64,000 bases of DNA from Luzula sylvatica (GCA_946800325.1 OX326959.1:6344501-6408500), one strand, 5' to 3'. Shown: positions 28,282-42,600, counted from the stretch's first letter. The notes: a model not told the origin generated them from the letters alone. Translations and numbers: made by a program.

Positions 28282-30977
28282 AAGAAATATTGTTTTTCGA
28301 TTCAAAACAAGATTTAAACGCTTTGAGGAGTTCAAATAACGTGTTTTTAGATCATTTGTATCGTATCTTTTACTACATAACTTTTCACCAAATTTCACAA
28401 ACACTAAGAAAGTTTGTTTTTCAATTCAAAACAAGATTTTAACGCTTTGAGGAGTTCAAATAACGTGTTTTTAGATTATTTGTATCGTATCTTTTACTAC
28501 ATAACTTTTCACCAAATTTCACAAACACTAAGAAAGTTTGTTTTTAGATTCAAAACAAGATTTTAACGCGTTGAGGAGTTCAAATAACGTGTTTTTAGAT
28601 CATTTGTATCGTATCGTTTACTACATAACTTTTCACCAAATTTCACAAACACTAAGAAAGTTTGTTTTTCGATTCAAAACAAGATTTTAACGCTTTGAGG
28701 AGTTCAAATAACGTGTTTTTAGATCATTTGTATCGTATCTTTTAGTACATAACTTTTCACCAAATTTCACAAACACTAAGAAAGTTTGTTTTCCGGTTCA
28801 AAACAAGATTTTAACGCTTTGAGGAGTTCAAATAACATGTTTTTTGATCATTTGTATCGTATCGTTTACTACATAACTTTTCACCAAATTTCACAAACAC
28901 TATGAAAGTTTGTTTTTCGATTCAAAACAAGATTTTAACACTTTGAGGAGTTCAAATAACGTGTTTTTATATCATTTGTATCGTATCTTTTACTACATAA
29001 CTTTTCACCAAATTTCACAAACACTAAGAAAGTTTGTTTTTCGATTCAAAACAAGATTTTAACGCTTTGAGGAGTTCAAATAACGTGTTTTTAGATCATT
29101 TGTATCGTATCGTTTACTACATAACTTTTCACCAAATTTCACAAACACTAAGAAAGTTTGTTTTTCGATTCAAAACAAGATTTTAACGCTTTGAGGAGTT
29201 CAAATAACGTGTTTTTGGATCATTTGTATCGTATCGTTTACTACATAACTTTTCACCAAATTTCACAAACACTAAGAAAGTTTGTTTTTCGATTCAAAAC
29301 AAGATTTTAACGCTTTGAGGAGTTCAAATAACGTGTTTTTAGATCATTTGTATCGTATCTTTTAGTACATAACTTTTCACCAAATTTCACAAACACTAAG
29401 AAAGTTTGTTTTCCGGTTCAAAACAAGATTTTAACGCTTTGAGGAGTTCAAATAACATGTTTTTAGATCATTTGTATCGTATCGTTTACTACATAACTTT
29501 TCACCAAATTTCACAAACACTATGAAAGTTTGTTTTTCGATTCAAAACAAGATTTTAACACTTTGAGGAGTTCAATTAACGTGTTTTTAGATCATTTGTA
29601 TCGTATCTTTTACTACATAAATTTTCACCGAATTTCCCAAACACTAAGAAAGTTTGTTTTTCGATTCAAAACAAGATTTAAACGCTTTGAGGAGTTCAAA
29701 TAACGTGTTTTTAGATCATTTGTATCGTATCTTTTACTACATAACTTTTCACCGAATTTCACAAACACTAAGAAACTTTGTTTTTCGATTCAAAACAAGA
29801 TTTAAACGCTTTGAGGAGTTCAAATAACGTGTTTTTAGATCATTTGTATCGTATCTTTTACTACATAACTTTTCACCGAATTTCACAAACACTAAGAAAC
29901 TTTGTTTTTAGATTGAAAACAAGATTTTAACGCTTTGAGGAGTTCAAATAACGTGTTTTTAGATCATTTGTATCGTATCTTTTAGTAAATAACTTTTCAC
30001 CAAATTTCACAAACACAAAGAAAGTTTGTTTTTAGATTCAAAACAAGATTTTAACGCTTTGAGGAGTTAAAATAACGTGTTTTTAGATCATTTGAATCGT
30101 ATCTTTTAGTACATAAATTTTCACCAAATTTCACAAACACTAAGACAGTTTGTTTTTAGATTCAAAACAAGGTTTTAACGCTTTGAGGAGTTCAAATAAC
30201 GTGTTTTTAGATCATTTGTATCGTATCTTTTACTACATAACTTTTCACCGAATTTCACAAACACTAAGAAATATTGTTTTTCGATTCAAAACAAGATTTA
30301 AACGCTTTGAGGAGTTCAAATAACGTGTTTTTAGATCATTTGTATCGTATCTTTTAGTACATAACTTTTCACCAAATTTCACAAACACTAAGAAAGTTTG
30401 TTTTTCAATTCAAAACAAGATTTTAACGCTTTGAGGAGTTCAAATAACGTGTTTTTAGATTATTTGTATCGTATCTTTTACTACATAACTTTTCACCAAA
30501 TTTCACAAACACTAAGAAAGTTTGTTTTTAGATTCAAAACAAGATTTTAACGCTTTGAGGAGTTCACATAACTTGTTTTTAGATCATTTGTATCGTATCT
30601 CTTACTACATAAATTTTCACCAAATTTCACAAACACTAAGATAGTTTGTTTTTCGACTCAAAACAAGATTTTAACGCTTTGAGGTGTTCAAATAACGTGT
30701 TTTTAGATCATTTGTATCGTATGTTTTAGTACATAACTTTTCACCAAATTTCACAAACACTAAGAAAGTTTGTTTTTAGATTCAAAACAAGATTTTAACG
30801 CTTTGAGGAGTTCAAATAACGTGTTTTTAGATCATTTGTATCGTATCGTTTACTACATAACTTTTCACCAAATTTCACAAACACTAAGAAAGTTTGTTTT
30901 TCGATTCAAAACAAGATTTTAACGCTTTGAGGAGTTCAAATAACGTGTTTTTAGATCATTTGTATCGTATCTTTTAG
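28282..30977. repeat. 50-monomer higher-order repeat, partial unit 3
   Basis: Most of this stretch aligns with about 22,280-24,776 at an offset of 6,201 bp: the CCGG marker near 22,593 recurs near 28,794, and CACATAACTTG at 24,363 recurs at 30,564. The first 200 bp or so do not match at that offset (AAATATTG, TTTTTCAATTC and GATTATTTG are present instead), so a short patch has been exchanged. The match stops near 30,977, where this copy has CTTTTAGTAC and the earlier one CTTTTACTAC. GATTGAAAAC near 29,912 is a private substitution. Confidence 0.8.
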
Positions 30978-32850
30978 TACATAACTTTTCACCAAATTTC
31001 ACAAACACTAAGAAAGTTTGTTTTCCGGTTCAAAACAAGATTTTAACGCTTTGAGGAGTTCAAATAACATGTTTTTAGATCATTTGTATCGTATCGTTTA
31101 CTACATAACTTTTCACCAAATTTCACAAACACTATGAAAGTTTGTTTTTCGATTCAAAACAAGATTTTAACACTTTGAAGAGTTCAAATAACGTGTTTTT
31201 ATATCATTTGTATCGTATCTTTTACTACATAACTTTTCACCAAATTTCACAAACACTAAGAAAGTTTGTTTTTCGATTCAAAACAAGATTTTAACGCTTT
31301 GAGGAGTTCAAATAACGTGTTTTTAGATCATTTGTATCGTATCGTTTACTACATAACTTTTCACCAAATTTCACAAACACTAAGAAAGTTTGTTTTTCGA
31401 TTCAAAACAAGATTTAAACGCTTTGAGGAGTTCAAATAACGTGTTTTTAGATCATTTGTATCGTACCTTTTACTACATAACTTTTCACCCAATTTCACAA
31501 ACACTAAGAAAGTTTGTTTTTCGATTCAAAACAAGATTTTAACGCTTTGAGGAGTTCAAATAACGTGTTTTTAGATCATTTGTATCGTATCTTTTAGTAC
31601 ATAACTTTTCACCAAATTTCACAAACACTAAAGAAAGTTTGTTTTTAGATTCAAAACAAGATTTTAATGCTTTGAGGAGTTCAAATAACGTGTTTTTAGA
31701 TCATTTGTATCGTATCTTTTAGTAAATAAGTTTTCACCAAATTTCACAAACACAAAGAAAGTTTGTTTTTAGATTCAAAACAAGATTTTGACGCTTTGAG
31801 GAGTTCAAATAATGTGTTTTTAGATCATTTGAATCGTATCTTTTAGTACATAACTTTTCACCAAATTTCACAAACACTAAGACAGTTTGTTTTTAGATTC
31901 AAAACAAGGTTTTAACGCTTTGAGGAGTTCAAATAACGTGTTTTTAGATAATTTGTATCGTATCTTTTACTACATAACTTTTCACCGAATTTCACAAACA
32001 CTAAGAAATATTGTTTTTCGATTCAAAACAAGATTTAAACGCTTTGAGGAGTTCAAATAACGTGTTTTTAGATCATTTGTATCGTATCTTTTACTACATA
32101 ACTTTTCACCAAATTTCACAAACACTAAGAAAGTTTGTTTTTCAATTCAAAACAAGATTTTAACGCTTTGAGGAGTTCAAATAACGTGTTTTTAGATTAT
32201 TTGTATCGTATCTTTTACTACATAACTTTTCACCAAATTTCACAAACACTAAGAAAGTTTGTTTTTAGATTCAAAACAAGATTTTAACGCTTTGAGGAGT
32301 TCACATAACTTGTTTTTAGATCATTTGTATCGTATCTCTTACTACATAAATTTTCACCAAATTTCACAAACACTAAGATAGTTTGTTTTTCGACTCAAAA
32401 CAAGATTTAAACGCTTTGAGGAGTTCAAATAACGTGTTTTTAGATCATTTGTATCGTATGTTTTAGTACATAACTTTTCACCAAATTTCACAAACACTAA
32501 GAAAGTTTGTTTTTAGATTCAAAACAAGATTTTAACGCTTTGAGGAGTTCAAATAACGTGTTTTTAGATCATTTGTATCGTATCTTTTACTACATAACTT
32601 TTCACCGAATTTCACAAACACTAAGAAAGTTTGTTTTTCAATTCAAAACAAGATTTTAACGCTTTGAGGAGATCAAATAACGTGTTTTTAGATCATTTGT
32701 ATCGTATCTTTTACTACATAACTTTTCACCAAATTTCACAAACACTAAGAAAGTTTGTTTTTAGATTCAAAACAAGATTTTAACGCTTTGAGGAGTTCAA
32801 ATAACGTGTTTTTAGATCATTTGTATCGTATCGTTTAATACATAACTTTT
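30494..32850. repeat. 19-monomer tandem duplication, copy 1 (2,357 bp)
   Basis: Copy 1 is followed directly by a second copy. CACATAACTTG at 30,564 and 32,301 recurs at 32,921 and 34,658, both 2,357 bp on (19 x 124 + 1). GATTTTGACG at 31,790 recurs at 34,147, the rare AATAATGTGTTTT near 31,810 recurs near 34,167, and GAGATCAAAT near 32,669 recurs near 35,026. The copy closes with the rare TCGTTTAATACA near 32,834, which also closes copy 2. Its first part overlaps the tail of the preceding 50-monomer domain, which shows that the donor segment already carried that structure. Confidence 0.9.
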
Positions 32851-35207
32851 CACCAAATTTCACAAACACTAAGAAAGTTTGTTTTTAGATTCAAAACAAG
32901 ATTTTAACGCTTTGAGGAGTTCACATAACTTGTTTTTAGATCATTTGTATCGTATCTCTTACTACATAAATTTTCACCAAATTTCACAAACACTAAGATA
33001 GTTTGTTTTTCGACTCAAAACAAGATTTTAACGCTTTGAGGTGTTCAAATAACGTGTTTTTAGATCATTTGTATCGTATGTTTTAGTACATAACTTTTCA
33101 CCAAATTTCACAAACACTAAGAAAGTTTGTTTTTAGATTCAAAACAAGATTTTAACGCTTTGAGGAGTTCAAATAACGTGTTTTTAGATCATTTGTATCG
33201 TATCGTTTACTACATAACTTTTCACCAAATTTCACAAACACTAAGAAAGTTTGTTTTTCGATTCAAAACAAGATTTTAACGCTTTGAGGAGTTCAAATAA
33301 CGTGTTTTTAGATCATTTGTATCGTATCTTTTAGTACATAACTTTTCACCAAATTTCACAAACACTAAGAAAGTTTGTTTTCCGGTTCAAAACAAGATTT
33401 TAACGCTTTGAGGAGTTCAAATAACATGTTTTTAGATCATTTGTATCGTATCGTTTACTACATAACTTTTCACCAAATTTCACAAACACTATGAAAGTTT
33501 GTTTTTCGATTCAAAACAAGATTTTAACACTTTGAAGAGTTCAAATAACGTGTTTTTATATCATTTGTATCGTATCTTTTACTACATAACTTTTCACCAA
33601 ATTTCACAAACACTAAGAAAGTTTGTTTTTCGATTCAAAACAAGATTTTAACGCTTTGAGGAGTTCAAATAACGTGTTTTTAGATCATTTGTATCGTATC
33701 GTTTACTACATAACTTTTCACCAAATTTCACAAACACTAAGAAAGTTTGTTTTTCGATTCAAAACAAGATTTAAACGCTTTGAGGAGTTCAAATAACGTG
33801 TTTTTAGATCATTTGTATCGTACCTTTTACTACATAACTTTTCACCCAATTTCACAAACACTAAGAAAGTTTGTTTTTCGATTCAAAACAAGATTTTAAC
33901 GCTTTGAGGAGTTCAAATAACGTGTTTTTAGATCATTTGTATCGTATCTTTTAGTACATAACTTTTCACCAAATTTCACAAACACTAAAGAAAGTTTGTT
34001 TTTAGATTCAAAACAAGATTTTAATGCTTTGAGGAGTTCAAATAACGTGTTTTTAGATCATTTGTATCGTATCTTTTAGTAAATAAGTTTTCACCAAATT
34101 TCACAAACACAAAGAAAGTTTGTTTTTAGATTCAAAACAAGATTTTGACGCTTTGAGGAGTTCAAATAATGTGTTTTTAGATCATTTGAATCGTATCTTT
34201 TAGTACATAACTTTTCACCAAATTTCACAAACACTAAGACAGTTTGTTTTTAGATTCAAAACAAGGTTTTAACGCTTTGAGGAGTTCAAATAACGTGTTT
34301 TTAGATAATTTGTATCGTATCTTTTACTACATAACTTTTCACCGAATTTCACAAACACTAAGAAATATTGTTTTTCGATTCAAAACAAGATTTAAACGCT
34401 TTGAGGAGTTCAAATAACGTGTTTTTAGATCATTTGTATCGTATCTTTTACTACATAACTTTTCACCAAATTTCACAAACACTAAGAAAGTTTGTTTTTC
34501 AATTCAAAACAAGATTTTAACGCTTTGAGGAGTTCAAATAACGTGTTTTTAGATTATTTGTATCGTATCTTTTACTACATAACTTTTCACCAAATTTCAC
34601 AAACACTAAGAAAGTTTGTTTTTAGATTCAAAACAAGATTTTAACGCTTTGAGGAGTTCACATAACTTGTTTTTAGATCATTTGTATCGTATCTCTTACT
34701 ACATAAATTTTCACCAAATTTCACAAACACTAAGATAGTTTGTTTTTCGACTCAAAACAAGATTTAAACGCTTTGAGGAGTTCAAATAACGTGTTTTTAG
34801 ATCATTTGTATCGTATGTTTTAGTACATAACTTTTCACCAAATTTCACAAACACTAAGAAAGTTTGTTTTTAGATTCAAAACAAGATTTTAACGCTTTGA
34901 GGAGTTCAAATAACGTGTTTTTAGATCATTTGTATCGTATCTTTTACTACATAACTTTTCACCGAATTTCACAAACACTAAGAAAGTTTGTTTTTCAATT
35001 CAAAACAAGATTTTAACGCTTTGAGGAGATCAAATAACGTGTTTTTAGATCATTTGTATCGTATCTTTTACTACATAACTTTTCACCAAATTTCACAAAC
35101 ACTAAGAAAGTTTGTTTTTAGATTCAAAACAAGATTTTAACGCTTTGAGGAGTTCAAATAACGTGTTTTTAGATCATTTGTATCGTATCGTTTAATACAT
35201 AACTTTT
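32851..35207. repeat. 19-monomer tandem duplication, copy 2 (2,357 bp)
   Basis: Copy 2 repeats copy 1 with very few differences and ends on the same rare TCGTTTAATACA monomer near 35,191. Just after it, the sequence changes to a C-type monomer (TTTTTCGATTC with AACAAAATTTT) instead of the A-type that starts this copy, which marks the right end. The left junction is shown by TCGTTTAATACA near 32,834 standing opposite TCTTTTACTACA near 30,477. Identity of rare variants between the two copies implies a recent event. Confidence 0.9.
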
Positions 35208-36940
35208 CACCAAATTTCACAAACACTAAGAAAGTTTGTTTTTCGATTCAAAACAAAATTTTAACGCTTTGAGGAGTTCAAATAACATGTTTTTAGATCA
35301 TTTGTATCGTATCGTTTACTACATAACTTTTCACCAAATTTCACAAACACTATGAAAGTTTGTTTTTCGATTCAAAACAAGATTTTAACACTTTGAGGAG
35401 TTCAATTAACGTGTTTTTAGATCATTTGTATGGTATCTTTTACTACATAAATTTTCACCGAATTTCCCAAACACTAAGAAAGTTTGTTTTTCGATTCAAA
35501 ACAAGATTTAAACGCTTTGAGGAGTTCAAATAACGTGTTTTTAGATCATTTGTATCGTATCTTTTAGTACATAACTTTTCACCAAATTTCACAAACACTA
35601 AGAAAGTTTGTTTTCCGGTTCAAAACAAGATTTTAACGCTTTGAGGAGTTCAAATAACATGTTTTTAGATCATTTGTATCGTATCGTTTACTACATAACT
35701 TTTCACCAAATTTCACAAACACTATGAAAGTTTGTTTTTCGATTCAAAACAAGATTTTAACACTTTGAGGAGTTCAATTAACGTGTTTTTAGATCATTTG
35801 TATCGTATCTTTTACTACATAAATTTTCACCGAATTTCCCAAACACTAAGAAAGTTTGTTTTTCGATTCAAAACAAGATTTAAACGCTTTGAGGAGTTCA
35901 AATAACGTGTTTTTAGATCATTTGTATCGTATCTTTTACTACATAACTTTTCACCGAATTTCACAAACACTAAGAAACTTTGTTTTTCGATTCAAAACAA
36001 GATTTTAACGCTTTGAGGAGTTCAAATAACGTGTTTTTAGATCATTTGTATCGTATGTTTTAGTACATAACTTTTCACCAAATTTCACAAACACTAAAGA
36101 AAGTTTGTTTTTAGATTCAAAACAAGATTTTAACGCTTTGAGGAGTTCAAATAACGTGTTTTTAGATCATTTGTATCGTATCTTTTAGTAAATAACTTTT
36201 CACCAAATTTCACAAACACAAAGAAAGTTTATTTTTAGATTCAAAACAAGATTTTAACGCTTTGAGGAGTTCAAATAACGTGTTTTTAGATCATTTGAAT
36301 CGTATCTTTTAGTACATAAATTTTCACCAAATTTCACAAACACTAAGACAGTTTGTTTTTAGATTCAAAACAAGGTTTTAACGCTTTGAGGAGTTCAAAT
36401 AACGTGTTTTTAGATCATTTGTATCGTATCTTTTACTACATAACTTTTCACCGAATTTCACAAACACTAAGAAATATTGTTTTTCGATTCAAAACAAGAT
36501 TTAAACGCTTTGAGGAGTTCAAATAACGTGTTTTTAGATCATTTGTATCGTATCTTTTACTACATAACTTTTCACCAAATTTCACAAACACTAAGAAATT
36601 TTGTTTTTCAATTCAAAACAAGATTTTAACGCTTTGAGGAGTTCAAATAACGTGTTTTTAGATTATTTGTATCGTATCTTTTACTACATAACTTTTCACC
36701 AAATTTCACAAACACTAAGAAAGTTTGTTTTTAGATTCAAAACAAGATTTTAACGCTTTGAGGAGTTCACATAACTTGTTTTTAGATCATTTGTATCGTA
36801 TCTCTTACTACATAAATTTTCACCAAATTTCACAAACACTAAGATAGTTTGTTTTTCGACTCAAAACAAGATTTTAACGCTTTGAGGTGTTCAAATAACG
36901 TGTTTTTAGATCATTTGTATCGTATCTTTTACTACATAAC
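35208..36940. repeat. Rearranged satellite stretch with 3-monomer duplication
   Basis: These are ordinary monomers in a locally altered order. A block with CTATGAAAG, CAATTAACG and TTTCCCAAAC appears twice, 372 bp apart (CTATG at 35,350 and 35,722), so three monomers were duplicated. One copy carries the private change TATGGTATC near 35,430. Further right, CTAAAG, CACAAAG, GACAG and AAATATTG subtypes follow in the usual order up to CACATAACTTG at 36,767. A second CACATAACTTG at 37,139 is again 372 bp on, a further three-monomer step. No other sequence is present. Confidence 0.8.
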
Positions 36941-39544
36941 TTTTCACCAAATTTCACAAACACTAAGAAAGTTAGTTTTTCAATTCAAAACAAGATTTTA
37001 ACGCTTTGAGGAGTTCAAATAACGTGTTTTTAGATTATTTGTATCGTATCTTTTACTACATAATTTTTCACCAAATTTCACAAACACTAAGAAAGTTTGT
37101 TTTTAGATTCAAAACAAGATTTTAACGCTTTGAGGAGTTCACATAACTTGTTTTTAGATCATTTGTATCGTATCTCTTACTACATAAATTTTCACCAAAT
37201 TTCACAAACACTAAGATAGTTTGTTTTTCGACTCAAAACAAGATTTTAACGCTTTGAGGTGTTCAAATAACGTGTTTTTAGATCATTTGTATCGTATGTT
37301 TTAGTACATAACTTTTCACCAAATTTCACAAACACTAAGAAAGTTTGTTTTTAGATTCAAAACAAGATTTTAACGCTTTGAGGAGTTCAAATAACGTGTT
37401 TTTAGATCATTTGTATCGTATCTTTTACTACATAACTTTTCACCGAATTTCACAAACACTAAGAAAGTTTGTTTTTCAATTCAAAACAAGATTTTAACGC
37501 TTTGAGGAGATCAAATAACGTGTTTTTAGATCATTTGTATCGTATCTTTTACTACATAACTTTTCACCAAATTTCACAAACACTAAGAAAGTTTGTTTTT
37601 AGATTCAAAACAAGATTTTAACGCTTTGAGGAGTTCAAATAACGTGTTTTTAGATCATTTGTATCGTATCGTTTACTACATAACTTTTCACCAAATTTCA
37701 CAAACACTAAGAAAGTTTGTTTTTCGATTCAAAACAAAATTTTAACGCTTTGAGGAGTTCAAATAACGTGTTTTTAGATCATTTGTATCGTATCTTTTAG
37801 TACATAACTTTTCACCAAATTTCACAAACACTAAGAAAGTTTGTTTTCCGGTTCAAAACAAGATTTTAACGCTTTGAGGAGTTCAAATAACATGTTTTTT
37901 GATCATTTGTATCATATCGTTTACTACATAACTTTTCACCAAATTTCACAAACACTATGAAAGTTTGTTTTTCGATTCAAAACAAGATTTTAACACTTTG
38001 AGGAGTTCAAATAACGTGTTTTTATATCATTTGTATCGTATCTTTTACTACATAACTTTTCACCAAATTTCACAAACACTAAGAAATTTTGTTTTTCGAT
38101 TCAAAACAAGATTTTAACGCTTTGAGGAGTTCAAATAACGTGTTTTTAGATCATTTGTATCGTATCGTTTACTACATAACTTTTCACCAAATTTCACAAA
38201 CACTAAGAAAGTTTGTTTTTCGATTCAAAACAAGATTTTAACTCTTTGAGGAGTTCAAATAACGTGTTTTTAGATCATTTGTATCGTATCATTTACTACA
38301 TAACTTTTCACCAAATTTCACAAACACTAAGAAAGTTTGTTTTTAGATTCAAAACAAGATTTTAACGCTTTGAGGAGTTCAAATAACGTGTTTTTAGATC
38401 ATTTGTATCGTATCGTTTACTACATAACTTTTCACCAAATTTCACAAACACTAAGAAAGTTTGTTTTTCGATTCAAAACAAGATTTTAACGCTTTGAGGA
38501 GTTCAAATAACGTGTTTTTAGATCATTTGTATCGTATCTTTTAGTACATAACTTTTCACCAAATTTCACAAACACTAAGAAAGTTTGTTTTCCGGTTCAA
38601 AACAAGATTTTAACGCTTTGAGGAGTTCAAATAACATGTTTTTAGATCATTTGTATCGTATCGTTTACTACATAACTTTTCACCAAATTTCACAAACACT
38701 ATGAAAGTTTGTTTTTCGATTCAAAACAAGATTTTAACACTTTGAGGAGTTCAATTAACGTGTTTTTAGATCATTTGTATCGTATCTTTTACTACATAAA
38801 TTTTCACCGAATTTCCCAAACACTAAGAAAGTTTGTTTTTCGATTCAAAACAAGATTTAAACGCTTTGAGGAGTTCAAATAACGTGTTTTTAGATCATTT
38901 GTATCGTATCTTTTACTACATAACTTTTCACCGAATTTCACAAACACTAAGAAACTTTGTTTTTCGATTCAAAACAAGATTTTAACGCTTTGAGGAGTTC
39001 AAATAACGTGTTTTTAGATCATTTGTATCGTATGTTTTAGTACATAACTTTTCACCAAATTTCACAAACACTAAAGAAAGTTTGTTTTTAGATTCAAAAC
39101 AAGATTTTAACGCTTTGAGGAGTTCAAATAACGTGTTTTTAGATCATTTGTATCGTATCTTTTAGTAAATAACTTTTCACCAAATTTCACAAACACAAAG
39201 AAAGTTTGTTTTTAGATTCAAAACAAGATTTTAACGCTTTGAGGAGTTCAAATAACGTGTTTTTAGATCATTTGAATCGTATCTTTTAGTACATAAATTT
39301 TCACCAAATTTCACAAACACTAAGACAGTTTGTTTTTAGATTCAAAACAAGGTTTTAACGCTTTGAGGAGTTCAAATAACGTGTTTTTAGATCATTTGTA
39401 TCGTATCTTTTACTACATAACTTTTCACCGAATTTCACAAACACTAAGAAATATTGTTTTTCGATTCAAAACAAGATTTAAACGCTTTGAGGAGTTCAAA
39501 TAACGTGTTTTTAGATCATTTGTATCGTATCTTTTACTACATAA
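36940..39544. repeat. 21-monomer repeat, copy 1 (2,605 bp)
   Basis: This block recurs 2,605 bp on (21 x 124 + 1). CACATAACTTG at 37,139 recurs at 39,744, GAGATCAAAT near 37,507 recurs near 40,112, and the CCGG markers near 37,847 and 38,592 recur near 40,452 and 41,197. The left limit is where GATAG and CGACTC near 36,845-36,860 stand opposite AAATATTG near 39,450. Copy 1 has private changes, such as TATCATATCG near 37,912 and ATCATTTAC near 38,289, both CpG-to-CpA. Confidence 0.86.
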
Positions 39545-42149
39545 CTTTTCACCAAATTTCACAAACACTAAGAAAGTTTGTTTTTCAATTCAAAACAAGA
39601 TTTTAACGCTTTGAGGAGTTCAAATAACGTGTTTTTAGATTATTTGTATCGTATCTTTTACTACATAACTTTTCACCAAATTTCACAAACACTAAGAAAG
39701 TTTGTTTTTAGATTCAAAACAAGATTTTAACGCTTTGAGGAGTTCACATAACTTGTTTTTAGATCATTTGTATCGTATCTCTTACTACATAAATTTTCAC
39801 CAAATTTCACAAACACTAAGATAGTTTGTTTTTCGACTCAAAACAAGATTTTAACGCTTTGAGGTGTTCAAATAACGTGTTTTTAGATCATTTGTATCGT
39901 ATGTTTTAGTACATAACTTTTCACCAAATTTCACAAACACTAAGAAAGTTTGTTTTTAGATTCAAAACAAGATTTTAACGCTTTGAGGAGTTCAAATAAC
40001 GTGTTTTTAGATCATTTGTATCGTATCTTTTACTACATAACTTTTCACCGAATTTCACAAACACTAAGAAAGTTTGTTTTTCAATTCAAAACAAGATTTT
40101 AACGCTTTGAGGAGATCAAATAACGTGTTTTTAGATCATTTGTATCGTATCTTTTACTACATAACTTTTCACCAAATTTCACAAACACTAAGAAAGTTTG
40201 TTTTTAGATTCAAAACAAGATTTTAAGGCTTTGAGGAGTTCAAATAACGTGTTTTTAGATCATTTGTATCGTATCGTTTACTACATAACTTTTCACCAAA
40301 TTTCACAAACACTAAGAAAGTTTGTTTTTTGATTCAAAACAAAATTTTAACGCTTTGAGGAGTTCAAATAACGTGTTTTTAGATCATTTGTATCGTATCT
40401 TTTAGTACATAACTTTTCACCAAATTTCACAAACACTAAGAAAGTTTGTTTTCCGGTTCAAAACAAGATTTTAACGCTTTGAGGAGTTCAAATAACATGT
40501 TTTTTGATCATTTGTATCGTATCGTTTACTACATAACTTTTCACCAAATTTCACAAACACTATGAAAGTTTGTTTTTCGATTCAAAACAAGATTTTAACA
40601 CTTTGAGGAGTTCAAATAACGTGTTTTTATATCATTTGTATCGTATCTTTTACTACATAACTTTTCACCAAATTTCACAAACACTAAGAAAGTTTGTTTT
40701 TCGATTCAAAACAAGATTTTAACGCTTTGAGGAGTTCAAATAACGTGTTTTTAGATCATTTGTATCGTATCGTTTACTACATAACTTTTCACCAAATTTC
40801 ACAAACACTAAGAAAGTTCGTTTTTCGATTCAAAACAAGATTTTAACTCTTTGAGGAGTTCAAATAACGTGTTTTTAGATCATTTGTATCGTATCTTTTA
40901 CTACATAACTTTTCACCAAATTTCACAAACACTAAGAAAGTTTGTTTTTAGATTCAAAACAAGATTTTAACGCTTTGAGGAGTTCAAATAACGTGTTTTT
41001 AGATCATTTGTATCGTATCGTTTACTACATAACTTTTCACCAAATTTCACAAACACTAAGAAAGTTTGTTTTTCGATTCAAAACAAGATTTTAACGCTTT
41101 GAGGAGTTCAAATAACGTGTTTTTAGATCATTTGTATCGTATCTTTTAGTACATAACTTTTCACCAAATTTCACAAACACTAAGAAAGTTTGTTTTCCGG
41201 TTCAAAACAAGATTTTAACGCTTTGAGGAGTTCAAATAACATGTTTTTAGATCATTTGTATCGTATCGTTTACTACATAACTTTTCACCAAATTTCACAA
41301 ACACTATGAAAGTTTGTTTTTCGATTCAAAACAAGATTTTAACACTTTGAGGAGTTCAATTAACGTGTTTTTAGATCATTTGTATCGTATCTTTTACTAC
41401 ATAAATTTTCACCGAATTTCCCAAACACTAAGAAAGTTTGTTTTTCGATTCAAAACAAGATTTAAACGCTTTGAGGAGTTCAAATAACGTGTTTTTAGAT
41501 CATTTGTATCGTATCTTTTACTACATAACTTTTCACCGAATTTCACAAACACTAAGAAACTTTGTTTTTCGATTCAAAACAAGATTTTAACGCTTTGAGG
41601 AGTTCAAATAACGTGTTTTTAGATCATTTGTATCGTATGTTTTAGTACATAACTTTTCACCAAATTTCACAAACACTAAAGAAAGTTTGTTTTTAGATTC
41701 AAAACAAGATTTTAACGCTTTGAGGAGTTCAAATAACGTGTTTTTAGATCATTTGTATCGTATCTTTTAGTAAATAACTTTTCACCAAATTTCACAAACA
41801 CAAAGAAAGTTTGTTTTTAGATTCAAAACAAGATTTTAACGCTTTGAGGAGTTCAAATAACGTGTTTTTAGATCATTTGAATCGTATCTTTTAGTACATA
41901 AATTTTCACCAAATTTCACAAACACTAAGACAGTTTGTTTTTAGATTCAAAACAAGGTTTTAACGCTTTGAGGAGTTCAAATAACGTGTTTTTAGATCAT
42001 TTGTATCGTATCTTTTACTACATAACTTTTCACCGAATTTCACAAACACTAAGAAATATTGTTTTTCGATTCAAAACAAGATTTAAACGCTTTGAGGAGT
42101 TCAAATAACGTGTTTTTAGATCATTTGTATCGTATCTTTTACTACATAA
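39545..42149. repeat. 21-monomer repeat, copy 2 (2,605 bp)
   Basis: Copy 2 retains the same subtype order as copy 1, including two CCGG monomers 745 bp apart, the CAATTAACG and TTTCCCAAAC monomers, and the CTAAAG, CACAAAG, GACAG and AAATATTG series. Private differences include TTTTAAGGCTTTG near 40,225 and GTTCGTTTTTCG near 40,818. It passes into a partial third copy that begins near 42,150. Confidence 0.86.
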
Positions 42150-42600
42150 CTTTTCACCAAATTTCACAAACACTAAGAAAGTTTGTTTTTCGATTCAAAA
42201 CAAGATTTTAACGCTTTGAGGAGTTCAAATAACGTGTTTTTAGATTATTTGTATCGTATCTTTTACTACATAACTTTTCACCAAATTTCACAAACACTAA
42301 GAAAGTTTGTTTTTAGATTCAAAACAAGATTTTAACGCTTTGAGGAGTTCACATAACTTGTTTTTAGATCATTTGTATCGTATCTCTTACTACATAAATT
42401 TTCACCAAATTTCACAAACACTAAGATAGTTTGTTTTTCGACTCAAAACAAGATTTTAACGCTTTGAGGTGTTCAAATAACGTGTTTTTAGATCATTTGT
42501 ATCGTATGTTTTAGTACATAACTTTTCACCAAATTTCACAAACACTAAGAAAGTTTGTTTTTAGATTCAAAACAAGATTTTAACGCTTTGAGGAGTTCAA
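42150..42600. repeat. 21-monomer repeat, partial copy 3
   Basis: About 3.6 monomers continue the 2,605-bp offset: CACATAACTTG at 42,349 corresponds to 39,744, and the GATAG, CGACTC, GAGGTG and TATGTTTTAG series follows. The match ends near 42,620, where this copy has TATCGTTTAC and the earlier one TATCTTTTAC. Confidence 0.75.
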
